A stretch of 64,000 nt of DNA from Paulownia fortunei. Lineage: Eukaryota; Streptophyta; Magnoliopsida; Lamiales; Paulowniaceae. This document shows positions 32,276-42,659 of this stretch, piece after piece. How positions within the stretch are numbered: position 1 is the first letter of the stretch; every line of letters starts with the position of its first letter. The stretch is from contig CM033121.1 in assembly GCA_019321725.1 (NCBI GenBank), forward strand, positions 7,192,001 to 7,256,000. Reading direction: 5' to 3'. The notes under the pieces were generated by a model. The model did no database searches. It was not told the DNA's origin and saw only the letters and a list, made by a program, of their open reading frames with translations. Both the position numbers and the translations under genes were made by a program.

Positions 32276-33571
32276 TGTTAGCCAATAATTGGATCATTCA
32301 ATCATAAAAATTGATTTTCTATGATTCAAACGTCATATTATAGGATCTTTGATCATAATTCATACTTAATCGAAACTGATTAAATTCGTTTAGAAAAAGG
32401 GGTATAAAGATTACCTCTGTAATGTGTTTTACAAAAATCTTTCGACGGAATTGGGTGATGCCACATTCCAAACCTCCAAACCTTCTATGGTGTTCTCTTA
32501 AGAACTCTAAAATTGCACTATATTTTTTATATGTGTATGGGCACAACGATGAAACGTTGTATATAAACAAATCCAGAAATCCTGTAGAAATAAAATTCTT
32601 ATCTGATAAGAATTCAGGAATCTTATCTGATAAGATATTTTTCTATCCTAAGTATTTATGCAGTTTTAATAAATTACAACTCTTATAATTTATTCTAGTC
32701 CTTATATTGGAGCCAACAAAATTTATTAATCTTGTTCTATTCTACTAAAGAAATGAGACTACACTCTTAATCCAATTGGAATTACTGAAGCCAATAATCA
32801 ATTATATATCCTCTGATTTATCGATCTTACATGTCACCCTATCGATCAACTGGAATAATTGGAATAGGGTAAATCGACCAAAACGTTTTTTTTTTCAATA
32901 TTCATAAATACTCAACTCTCAACTTATATCTGACAGTTCCATGTGATCACATCACACTATTAATTCAACAATCAATGTCGAATTATTGAACTCAGATTTT
33001 ACTGTCTATAAGAAGAACCAATGACATCATGATCATTCCTATTAAATAGGTGACAGACTCCATATTGCGAATATATGTTCTCCGTTATTTCACTTTAATT
33101 CCCAAAATACCGAGATATTGACTATCAACTTGATCTCACTCATTGATGCTTCAAGGAACTTCAAGTTAGTAATCAAAATTCATTACCCGCTTAGGATTAA
33201 GGTGTCACATACGATAATCAAGTGAAATTAAATCTGTGTGGTCAAATCACAATTTTACTTTTACGTGTTTTAATCCACTGTTCTCAATTTTATTACCAAG
33301 TCAAAGACAGACTTCTATAAAATTGAAACGATCTTGTCAAAATAAATTATCCGTATTTATTTACCGATCATGGACAATAATTCTTTGGATTGAATTATAA
33401 ATTGAATCTTTTTGTGTTTAACGACTTAAACACTCGATTTATAATATTAAAACAATCCATGGACAAATGCAAGCTCAAAATAATTTATTGATAAATAAAT
33501 CAAAGCAATATTTTATTTTAAAATATCATATTACACAATAATTTACTCGATGGGCATAATACTATCAAACA
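32276..33571 (-). repeat. 3' LTR of the copia element
   Basis: Begins TGTTAGCC at 32276 and ends 'ctatcaaaca' at 33571 on the plus strand, so on the minus strand it is TG...CA. Roughly its first 500 bp match 41889-42475 at high identity, including 'gggcacaacgatgaaacg' and 'cctccaaaccttctatgg'. Relative to the other LTR it lacks a segment of ~90 bp (42278-42365) and has a short duplication of the 'cttatctgataag' block. Confidence 0.85.
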
Positions 33572-33587
33572 ATCTCTCACTTGCCCT
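33572..33587 (-). other. Polypurine tract of the copia element
   Basis: On the minus strand it reads AGGGCAAGTGAGAGAT, directly preceding the 3' LTR that starts TGTTTGATAG. It lies just after the end of the RNase H coding remnant, the expected place for plus-strand priming. Confidence 0.65.
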
Positions 33588-33589
33588 AG

Positions 33590-34440
33590 AGTAAATGAGA
33601 CATGCCTAGTATACCCATATATTCAATATGCCCCTCAAAACTCTTAGTTGGTAAGCTCTTAGTAAAGGGATCAACAAGATTTTTTGCAGATGCAATCTTG
33701 CACACTGTCACATCTCCTCGTTGAACGATATTCCTTACAAGGTGATACTTAGCTCAATATATTTTCCACGTTGATTGGGTTTTGGGCTCTTTTGCATTTG
33801 TCACTGCTCCACTGTTGTCACAGTGTAAAGTAATGGTCTGTGATACAGAAAGAACCACCTCAAGACTCAGCAACCACACGGCTTCTTTAGCTGCTTCACA
33901 AGCCACCACGTATTGTGCCTCCATTATGGAATCAGCAATACAAGATTACTTGATACTCCTCCAAACAACGGCACCACCAACCAATGTGAACACTGACCCT
34001 GATGTGGTCTTACGAAAGTCCCTATCAACCTGAAAATCAGAATCAGTATAGCCCATTGACACCAATTCTGGAGCTGAATAAACTAGCATATATCCTCTAA
34101 TTCTCTAAAGATACTTGAGTATATGATTCACAGCATTCCAGTGCTCTAGTCCCGGGTTTGACTGATATCTATTAACAATCCCAACAACATAACAGATATC
34201 TGGTTAGGTACACATCATAGCATACATCAGGCTCCTACAGCCGAGGCATAAGGAACCTTCTTCATGTATTCCACTTCACTAGGAGTCTTAGGACAGTGCT
34301 CCCGTGACAAGTGAATTCCATATCTGAAAGGCGTTTGGACTTTCTTGGAATTTTGCATAGCAAACCTCACCAGTATCTTGTCAATATATGAAGCTTGTGA
34401 TAGAGCAATCCGTCTGTTCTTTCTATCCCGAAGGATCTAG
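33590..34440 (-). pseudogene. copia RNase H region, broken
   Basis: Minus-strand pieces read 'GYTDSDFQVDRDFRKTTSG', 'ADSIMEAQYVVACEAAKEAVW', 'LHCDNSGAV' and finally 'NLVDPFTKSLPTKSFEGH'. These are the acidic-residue blocks and terminal motif of copia RNase H. Several stops and frame changes lie between them. Confidence 0.8.
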
Positions 34441-34444
34441 ATTC

Positions 34445-35124
34445 CTAGAACATAGTTTGCTTCTCCCAGTCCTTCATATCAAAATGTTGTGCCAACCAGT
34501 GTTTTATTGATGTTAACACTCCTACATCATTTCCAATTAGTAGGATTTCATCCACATACAATACGAGAAAAGTTACCTTGTCGTTCATAATTTTCTTATA
34601 AACACAAGGATTATCATGGTTCTGATCAAAACCATAACTCTTTACAGCTTGATCAAACTTGATATTCCAAGACCTAGATGCCTGTTTAAGTCCATAAATG
34701 GCCCTATTCAGTTTGCATACTTTATGCTCTTGACCCTTTTGGATAAAACCATCTGGTTGCATCATATAGATGTTCTCGTCAAGATTTCCATTAAAGAAAG
34801 CTATCTTGACATTCATTTGCCACACCTCATAATCAAAATGAGTTGCAATGGATAAGAGAATCCGAATAGACTTTAGCATGGCCACATGTGAGAAGGTTTC
34901 TTTGTAGTCGATTCCTTTTCGCTGGTAAAACCCTTATCGTTCAATCTAGCTTTAAAAGTCTCTACATTTCCATCTCCTCCCCTTTTTCTCTTGTAGACCC
35001 ATTTACACTCTATGGGTTTTACCCCATTAGGCATATCTAAAAGATCCCAGACAGAGTTGGTGTATATGGATTTCACTTCTAAATCCATAGCATTCCTCCA
35101 ATAGTCAGCGTCTATGTCCTCCAT
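34445..35124 (-). pseudogene. copia reverse transcriptase, catalytically altered
   Basis: The frame 34873-35124 gives the RT start 'YWRNAMDLEVKSIYTNSVWDL' and 'IECKWVYKRKRG'. The frame 34445-34885 gives 'QMNVKIAFFNGNLDENIYMM', 'KLNRAIYGLKQASRSW' and 'LVLYVDEILLIGN'. The first catalytic Asp of QMDVKTAFLNG is Asn, and the YVDD box is YVDE. Two of the three metal-binding acids are thus changed, besides the frameshift between the halves. It cannot be active. Confidence 0.88.
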
Positions 35125-36300
35125 AGCTTCTTTTTATGAGGTGGAATCCTCCTCTTATTCAATGGAGACTGCCTCGAAAGACTCTCCATATAGCAAGTAT
35201 CTAGAAGGTGGTTGAATGACTCTCCCACTATGTCGAAGCAGTGGAGGTTCCTAGATAACTAGAATCGGTTGTGTTCTCCCACTATCTCTTGTGCATCATG
35301 TCCCTCATTCTTAGTATCAGTACCTAGAGATGACCGAACAATAGGGACATGATCTCCTTCCATCTCAAATAGGACACAGTAGATGGAACCTCCATTTGTC
35401 TTCCACTAGTCCAGAAACTAACGATGGTAGAAACATAAATTCAAACTGAGTAGGTTCAGTGCGGATCTCTGGAATAGATGAACTGAGAATATTTTCCCTA
35501 ATCTCTTCCAAAAGAACCTTACTCTTAGATTCATGTTCTTCTGTATATATGTCCTCTAAAAAGGTTGCATTTGTACTCACAAATACATTCTTGTCCTGAG
35601 GACTATAGAAGTAATATCATCTTGTTCCTTTAGGGTATCCTATAAAGATGCATACCTCTGATCTTGATTCCATCTGACCCTTAAGCACATGTGCAAGACA
35701 TCCCCATATCCGGATATGCCTTAGATTGGTCTTACGCCCATTCCACAACTCCAAGGGTGTCTTAGGGACAGATTTAGAATGAACCATATTCAATAAGTAT
35801 ACCGCAGTCTATATAGCATATCCCCAAAAGGATGTAGAGAAAGTGGAGAAGCTAAACATGCATCTAACCATGTCTAACAAGGTCCTATTTCTCCTCTCTA
35901 AGACATCATTCTATTGGTGAGTACCTGGTGCGCTCAGGTGGGATACAATTCTATTTTCTAACAAGTATGTTCTAAATTCATTGGATAGATATTCTCCACC
36001 TCGATCTGATCGAACTGTTTTAATGCTCTTACCTAATTGCTTCTCCATTTCATTTCTAAATTACTTGAACTTTTCAAAGGCCTCAGATTTGCGAGCCATT
36101 AGGTAAACATAACCATATCAAGAGTAATCATTAATGAAGGTGATGAAATACTCATATCCACCTCTAGCTTGAACAGTAATTACATACGTCATAATGCACT
36201 AATTCTAAGACTTCTTTCACCCTAAGTCCCTTAGAAGTAAAGGACCTCTTAGTCATTTTACCTTCCAAACAAGACTCACATATAGACAGGGATTCTACCT
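35125..36300 (-). pseudogene. copia integrase and INT-RT linker, broken
   Basis: Minus-strand pieces: 'SIKTVRSDRGGEYLSNEF' (second catalytic Asp), 'LERRNRTLLDMVRCM' (catalytic Glu), 'PLELWNGRKTNLRHIRIWGC' and 'NVFVSTNATFLEDIYTEE' (core end), then an acidic linker. Stops occur inside these motifs. The zinc-binding part lies in the next entry. Confidence 0.82.
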
Positions 36301-36310
36301 TTAATTCACT

Positions 36311-36526
36311 TTAAGGATCATCCCTTACTAGCCTCTCAATCCTATTCAAGTTAATATGACCAAGTCTTAGGTGCCATAAATAAGTCCCATTAGTGGGAGA
36401 TAACTTGATGCGCTTGTTAGATATAGTGTGATACAATAAGTTATCGGTAGGTTTTAAGACATACAAATTATTATTCAAACATCTCTTACAAATAAGGGCT
36501 TTATTTAAGGAAATATCAACCGTCAT
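36311..36526 (-). pseudogene. copia GAG-pre-integrase (zinc-binding) domain
   Basis: A 71-codon minus-strand frame with 'NNNLYVLKPTDNLLYH' and 'LWHLRLGHINLNRIERLVRD', the H-x4-H half of the integrase N-terminal zinc-binding domain. It is continuous with the broken integrase core downstream on the minus strand. Confidence 0.82.
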
Positions 36527-36539
36527 TGGTGAAAATGGA

Positions 36540-36880
36540 CATAATATCCTTGTCTAAACAATAAAGCAACAGAAATCAAATTTCTAGTAATATTTGGGAC
36601 ATAATAACAATTTCTTATAACCAAATGTTTCTTATCTCTAAAATAAAGATAAACAATTCCAACAGATCTTGCAGACACCACTACTCATGTGCCAACCCTG
36701 AGAGTATGTTCCCCTTCATTGAGCTCCCTGGCTACTTGGAACCCCTGCAATGTATTGCAAATATGATTAGTAGCTCCAGAATCTACTATCCAAGTATCAG
36801 TAGAATCAACCACTAAGCATGACTCAATAAAAGATAACTCACCATCACCTTGCTTTTTCGATGCTAGGTATTTCAGGCAG
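36540..36880 (-). pseudogene. copia aspartic protease, broken
   Basis: The minus-strand translation gives 'TWIVDSGATNHICNTLQGF', the D-S-G-A catalytic block of copia protease, preceded by 'SFIESCLVVDST'. Later pieces ('LVIRNCYYVPNITRNLISV') are the usual C-terminal part, in shifted frames. Confidence 0.8.
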
Positions 36881-37668
36881 TTCCTCTTCTAATGACCCTT
36901 CTGTCTGCAATAAAAGCACTTTCCCTTGGGCTTGCTATTCGACTTGGCCTTCTTCGCCTGTTGTTGTGGACCCTTCTTGTTAGACTTTTTTCTCTTATTA
37001 CCTTCTTAACCTTTCGGCTTGGAAGAAGATGGTCCAGTAGAAGTAACAACAAGTTCATCACCACCTCTGGTTTTGAGAACATTTTCAGCATTTTGGAGTT
37101 CCTTCATCAACTCAGTCAGGGACATGTTCAGCTTGTTCATTGTTATAGCAAACCTTGAACTGTGAGAATATCTCAGGAAGAGTTTCCAAAGCCATGTCAA
37201 CCTATGTCTCCGATTTGATCTCAACCCCCAAAACCTAAGCCACGTTAAACTAAGCGATCAATGCAAGCATATGATCTCTCACGAGCTCCCGGAGTTTCAT
37301 GCGCATGTTTATAATAGACCTAATAGCTGTCTGGTGGGCCTGGCGTCCTCGGTGCTCGAACATTTCCCGAAGGCTCTCCATGACATCACTAGCAGTTCCC
37401 ATATTCTGATGTTTCTGTTGTAACACATTTGAGATAGATCCCAAAATGTAGCAGCATGCCATCTCATCAGAATGTATCCACTTGTCATAGGTCATATTCT
37501 ATTCAGCCGTAGACTCCGCAGTAGGTATAGCGGGATAGGGTTCAGTTAGTATAAACTTATGCTTCTCCACAGTGAGAACAATCATCAAATTACATTTTCA
37601 ATCATTATAGTTTTCTCCAACCAGTTGATTCTTAGTTAAAACAATGGACAATGAATTTTCAGTCATTT
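36873..37668 (-). pseudogene. copia gag, broken
   Basis: Starts at a minus-strand ATG at 37668 ('MTENSLSIVLTKNQLVGENY'), interrupted near 37500. It then runs 'MTYDKWIHSDEMACCYILGS' and 'ASDVMESLREMFEHRGRQA' (UBN2-type Gag), and toward the end 'KGKCFYCRQKGH', a CCHC knuckle broken by a stop after the His. Two or more frames are needed to read it. Confidence 0.82.
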
Positions 37669-37843
37669 TTCTGAAATAAAAATATTAAAATGAGTTATGC
37701 ATTTAACAAAAAAACTATATGATGCATGCAAAGAATGCATGAGTAGACCCAAAACTACTATTATATGGCGATTACCTAAAACCCCAAAATCTTAAACATA
37801 TCTCTCTTTATTAGAAATAAATGTGATTTATGGTTAGGCTGGG
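37669..37843 (-). other. copia leader, gag-proximal part
   Basis: Non-coding DNA between the gag start and the nested LTR insertion, A/T-rich. It continues on the other side of the insertion, up to the primer site at 41886. Confidence 0.45.
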
Positions 37844-38820
37844 TGTAACACCCACTACTCGACAACTAGATATCTAGTATAATTTGACATAATAGAACCT
37901 GCGTGCATGCATGGGATATTTTTTTTTGTAACACTTTAAGAAAAGATAAATTACTTCTTACATGCACAACCCTATTTAAAATACTTTCTCACACGTCATG
38001 TATATAGCAAGATCAATATTTATATAAAAGTACAACATCCACAATGACACAATATTTACATACTTATTTACAGTAAAGTTTTAAAAGCGAAATATAGTAC
38101 CAGTCTAAAAATATAATACAACAGACTCAAAATATAACAAGTCAACAAAATAGTCCAACAGGTCGTCATCTATGTACACATTTTCTCAGACACCTGCAGG
38201 AGCTCCAACCGCCACCCAGGCAGTAAAAGATGCTTCAAGCATCGTCGTACTCACCTACAATGCATAAACTATATGAGCTAACGCTCAGCTAGTAATGATT
38301 ATGCATGTCAAAGAATAATCCACAATATCAAGTCATGCATCTCAAAATGATATGCCCATAATACAATTTTATGCATCAAATATTTCTCTCAAAATCATTT
38401 CTTTCTTGGGCCCCTGACCAACGCTACTATCTCATACACTGAAAAAGAGCTCTGTACACCGTCATAGTCCAATGGCCAATAATCATATAAGCATGCAAAT
38501 CCATGCATGCTCATACGCATGCGAACCGGTATATTTATGCATAAAATCATGCAAATCCATGCATGCTTCGATGCACTAGTAGTGGTCAGCAAAATATTTT
38601 TTTTTCTCAGAATCATGTCGTGCAATGCAAGATTTATCACAATGCTCGTATATGATGCATGCATGTGTCAATGCCCATGTATGTATGCTCAATGGACATG
38701 AATGATAGTAATGTGTGTCCTCTGCTTTGCACATATGATCTATGGTATTACATATAAATCACATATTTATTATGCCTATGCATTGTAGTTGCAAATGAAT
38801 CTTTACTTACCTTTCACTTG
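37844..38820 (-). repeat. Nested LTR copy (3' side)
   Basis: Starts 'tgtaacacccactac' and contains blocks repeated in the same direction at 39077-39425, including 'ggtcgtcatc(c/t)atgtacac' and 'ctcacctacaatgcataaac'. The GGGTGTTACA end (minus strand) is typical of chromovirus/Del-type gypsy LTRs. The distal half (38296-38812) is the left arm of a large inverted repeat with 39431-39922. Confidence 0.65.
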
Positions 38821-39061
38821 GTTGGTGGCTTAGTCTAGATTTGTTTATTGTTCTCCTCCAATCTTAGATGTAAAATAGCCTATAATATTACCAGTATCAA
38901 GCACCATTCCTAATTTGACAAGTTGAAAGAATAAAATATCATACTAAAACCTTAAACACCAAGCTACCTAGGTTTTACAAACTAGAACTCAATCTAGTCC
39001 CTCCAATACCTTAATTTCTCATCTTAGATACATGTAAATATCATATAATTGAAGTATTATA

Positions 39062-39073
39062 ACTCTGATACCA
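39062..39073 (-). other. Primer-binding site of the nested LTR element (tRNA-Met type)
   Basis: The minus strand reads TGGTATCAGAGT, one base off the usual tRNA-iMet complement, three bases from the LTR end 'gggggtgttata' at 39077. Its position fixes the nested element on the minus strand with its 5' LTR to the right. Confidence 0.65.
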
Positions 39074-39076
39074 CTC

Positions 39077-39930
39077 TATAACACCCCCAACACTAAATAT
39101 AGATATTGATATAACAATAATTTTGACAAGGTAGCACATATGTGTTCATGTGTATATATATATATATTTACTTTTGTCAAATGTAGCACTTTGAGAAACA
39201 GTAAAGTATTTTTTCACATATAACCCTGTATATAGAAAAATCACTGTTTATATATAGTCATCAATTTACATAATAATAATGAATGTAAAAATTAGAATAT
39301 GCCCACAACACAACCCAATAGGTCGTCATCCATGTACACTGATCCTCAGAACCTGTAGGAACCCCAACAGCTTGCCCAGTAAGTCCATGGTATCAAGTAT
39401 CACCAAACTCACCTACAATGCATAAACCAGTAAGTAAAGATTTATTTGCAACTACAATGCATAGACATAGTAGATGTGTGAATTATATATAATATCATAA
39501 AATATATGTGCATAGTAGAAGGCTCTCCATTGAGCATACATACATGGGCATTGTTATTGTCACGTGCATGTATCATATACGAGTATTGTGATAAATCTTG
39601 CATTGCACGACATGATTCTGAGAAAGGAAAATATTTTACTGACCACTACTAATGCACCGAAGCATGTATGGATTTGCAGGTTCACGTGCATGGACTTTCA
39701 TGCGTACGAGTGTGCACGGATTTGCATGTTTTTATGATTATTGGCCATTGGATTATGGCGTTGTGCAAAGCTCTTTTCCGGTGCATGGGATAGTAGCATT
39801 GGTCAGGGGCCCAATAAAGAAATGATTTTGAGAGAAATGTTTTGATGCATGGAATTGCATTGTGGGTATAGCATTTTGAGATGCATGACTTAATATTGTG
39901 GATTATTCTTTGACATGTGATACCTGAGCC
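39077..39930 (-). repeat. Nested LTR copy (5' side) with an inverted distal half
   Basis: 39077-39425 is a diverged direct copy of 37844-38280. After 'cacctacaatgcataaac' the sequence switches to the reverse complement of the other copy's distal half. For example, 'aaatcttgcattgcacgac' at 39593 matches the complement of 38618-38636. The pair therefore shares its proximal half in direct orientation and its distal half inverted. No gag-pol lies between the copies (internal part ~240 bp), so the element is non-autonomous. Confidence 0.6.
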
Positions 39931-41874
39931 TCTTACTACTTACATGGCCATATATGATTCATTCATTACATGTTAATTACGTGTCATTTGTATTGGTATG
40001 ACATCATATAATTCATTTTATTTTATACGGTATTGTTAACCATTAAACTTAATTATTTTGATATACATGATGAATAATGTATTTGATGATACTATATGGT
40101 ATGTTTGTGGTGATATTCATTGGTGATATCTTAGCGTACAACAAGGAGAAATATGATTGACCTTTCAATATGATCTTGGAAATATTTGATAGAAAACACT
40201 TAATAGGAAATACTTGTGCTAGAAATTGTTACATTGTTGTATTCTTGTGTTTTAGGTTTCAAAAGTGTATGGTATATTGAATAAAACATATAATTATCAT
40301 CATATACATGTTTATATATGAGTTAAGAGTATTGGAATAAACTTTCATCGATTACTCTCCCACTAAATTTAATATATCTAGCATCTCATTCAATATTAAT
40401 TTAGTATCGCACAATTTCAGCCATCATTGACATCATTTGAATATTTTAAAAAAAATCTCCATGATGTCTCTGATTTAAGTGTATAACCCCTATATTGATA
40501 ATTTTTAAGTGCCTAATTAATTACGTTAGTTATGGGGTAAACGTGATCAATTAAGACTTAAAATTTATTACTATATTAGACCCAATCTAGTAACCGAAAT
40601 AATGGAGCCCTCCTATAGGGAGACCAAATAAATTGGTACAATGCATACATAATTCTTACTAATATGGGAGGTCATGGGCTCACTAAAATAGTGCACCCTC
40701 ACTCACTTAATATTTTTTTTAACTAATTAAGTTTTAATTCATTAATGATATTCTAACTAACTTTAACTCTTAAAATGGTTCAATCATTAATCATAATATT
40801 TAATTCCCTAATCTAATTAAAAATTAGAAAAGAAAATAAATATTAGAAACATGCATGATAGTATAGTACCTAGAGCGGTGTATATGCGATCTATATGACA
40901 TGTTACATGAATGACATTTAATTTACAAATTAATTAAAGCAATAAAAGTAATAATTAATAAGTAAGAACAAATTTATGGCCCATCCTACACACAAATTAC
41001 AAATAAATTAAAGATCTAATTTGGTCACAAGCCGACCCAATTCTTTAATTTCCATTTGTAAGGTCCAACCAATTTCTTGGAATCCAAAAACAAAAGTTCA
41101 GCCCATGAATTGATCCAAAAACAAAAATCCGACCCGAGCACAAGAAATCCAACCCGTTTTCTAATTTTCATTTTTTTTTAATAATTGAAATCGGACCTGG
41201 ATTTCTCCAGCCGCCACCGTCGGATTTTTCCAGCCGCCACCGTCGCTCACACACAATGGAACTTTGGGCAAGAATAAGTAGCGAGTGTGGCACCATCTCC
41301 GCCGCGTGAACCACAGCCAGAAATGCCCGTTGCCGCCGCCTGAATCAGTGGCCAGCAATTCCCACAGCGCAAAGGTGAAGCCGCTGTCGTCGCCGCCATC
41401 CAGGCGCTCCATCGGCCTCCACCATCAACAACTGCAGCAATGGGCGGTGCCACTTGCGTCATTACCTTCTCCGCCGTATGAACCACGACTAGAAACACGA
41501 TTTCTCTGCATTCTTCAATTGACTTTTCCTTAATTGTAGCCAAGGTCCTTCGATTTTTGGAGAAGATGCAGTAAGTCCATCTTCTTTTAATTGCAAGGAA
41601 GTCTTCCAAAATTCAGTTTTTACAATAAAAAAAATTCTAATTCTATATTGCAATAAATCGAATCAAAAAGGGAAATTATGGAATCGAAATCCATCCTTTT
41701 TATTACAAGACTCAAAAATACAATTACATCTCCAAAAATTTTAAGGCCATAAATTGTTCAAAATAAAACTCATTCAATCAAACAATAGAATCATATAATT
41801 CCAGCACCGCTCTACTAATACATGTATAAACAAATTAATCAATTTGAAATACGCAAAATAATATCAAAAAACTT
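39931..41874 (-). other. Copia leader, PBS-proximal part, with possible nested-element remainder
   Basis: Up to about 40330 this may still belong to the nested element. From there to the primer site it is long non-coding leader. A GC-rich stretch at 41170-41480 ('ccgccaccgtcg' repeated) gives overlapping open frames on both strands (41161-41412, 41247-41609, 41285-41533). They show no known motif, and I do not call them genes. Confidence 0.45.
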
Positions 41875-41886
41875 GCTCTGATACCA
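41875..41886 (-). other. Primer-binding site of the copia element (tRNA-Met)
   Basis: The minus strand reads TGGTATCAGAGC, the standard initiator tRNA-Met complement used by copia elements, two bases inside the LTR that ends at 41889. Confidence 0.88.
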
Positions 41887-41888
41887 TA

Positions 41889-42475
41889 TGTTAGCCAAAA
41901 AATTGAATTGTTCAATCATAAAAATTAATTTTCTATGATTCAAACATCCTCCCATAGGATCTTTAATCATAATGCGCATTTAACCGAAACTGATTACCTC
42001 TGTAATTTGTTTTACAAAAATATTTCGACAGAATTGGGTGATGCCACACTCCAAACCTCCAAACCTTCTATGGTATTCTCTCAAGAACTCTAAAACTGCA
42101 CTACGTTTTCTGTATGTGTGTGGGCACAACGATGAAACGTTGTATATAAATAAATCCGAGAATCCTGTAGAAATAGAATTCTTATCTGATAAGATATTTT
42201 TCTATCTCAAATATTTATGCAGTTTTATTTTAATAAATTATAACTCTTATAATTTATTCTAATCCTGATATCGGAGCCACCAAAGGGGCTTAGTCGGACC
42301 CAATTAGACTAAACTCCAATAAATTAATTTTAACTCAATCAACTCATGACCGGTCAAAATAATTTATTAACCATGTTCCATTCCATTAAAGAAATGAAAC
42401 TACACTCTTAATTCAATTAAAATTACTAAAGTCAATAATCAATTATACATCGTCTTATTTATCGATCTTACATTT
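41889..42475 (-). repeat. 5' LTR of the copia element, truncated
   Basis: Matches the inner ~500 bp of 32276-33571 and retains a segment around 42278-42365 that the other LTR has lost. Similarity stops abruptly near 'cgatcttacat' at 42471. The outer ~700 bp of this LTR is gone, which also removes the target-site duplication on this side. Confidence 0.82.
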
Positions 42476-42483
42476 TGTTCTCT

Positions 42484-42650
42484 TTACGAAATCTCTGAGC
42501 ACCCTCCCTTTGTGTCATTCTTAATCCCAGGAAAGGGCGCAAATGTTTCTTCCATTTTGACAACTAAGAAATATTATCTTCCTCAAGGATGGCTTGTTAA
42601 GAATTGGAATTGGTTGAACTCCGAAATGTCTCTTGAAGGAAAATTCACGG
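42484..42650 (+). pseudogene. Possible orphan exon fragment
   Basis: Immediately beyond the truncated LTR, one plus-strand frame stays open for about 55 codons with balanced composition in a region otherwise full of stops. It contains 'PFVSFLIPGKGANVSS', 'TTKKYYLPQGWLV' and 'LNSEMSLEGKF', and ends at a GT (42650) that could be a splice donor. I do not recognise the protein. It may be a piece of a host gene cut by the copia element or a deletion, or chance. Confidence 0.25.
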
Positions 42651-42659
42651 TAATTTGAA

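Larger units (their letters stand above)
32276..42475 (-). mobile_element. Degenerate Ty1/copia retrotransposon with a nested LTR insertion
   Basis: Minus-strand order: 5' LTR (41889-42475, truncated), tRNA-Met primer site, long leader with a nested element, gag, protease, integrase, RT, RNase H, polypurine tract, 3' LTR (32276-33571). The domain order PR-INT-RT-RH is that of copia. Gag and pol carry many stops and frameshifts. The two LTRs have diverged and differ by large indels, so the insertion is old. Confidence 0.88.

Noticed and set aside
41161..41609. Overlapping ORFs on both strands in a GC-rich patch
   Set aside because: They arise from CCG/GCC-rich repeats in the copia leader and show no domain.
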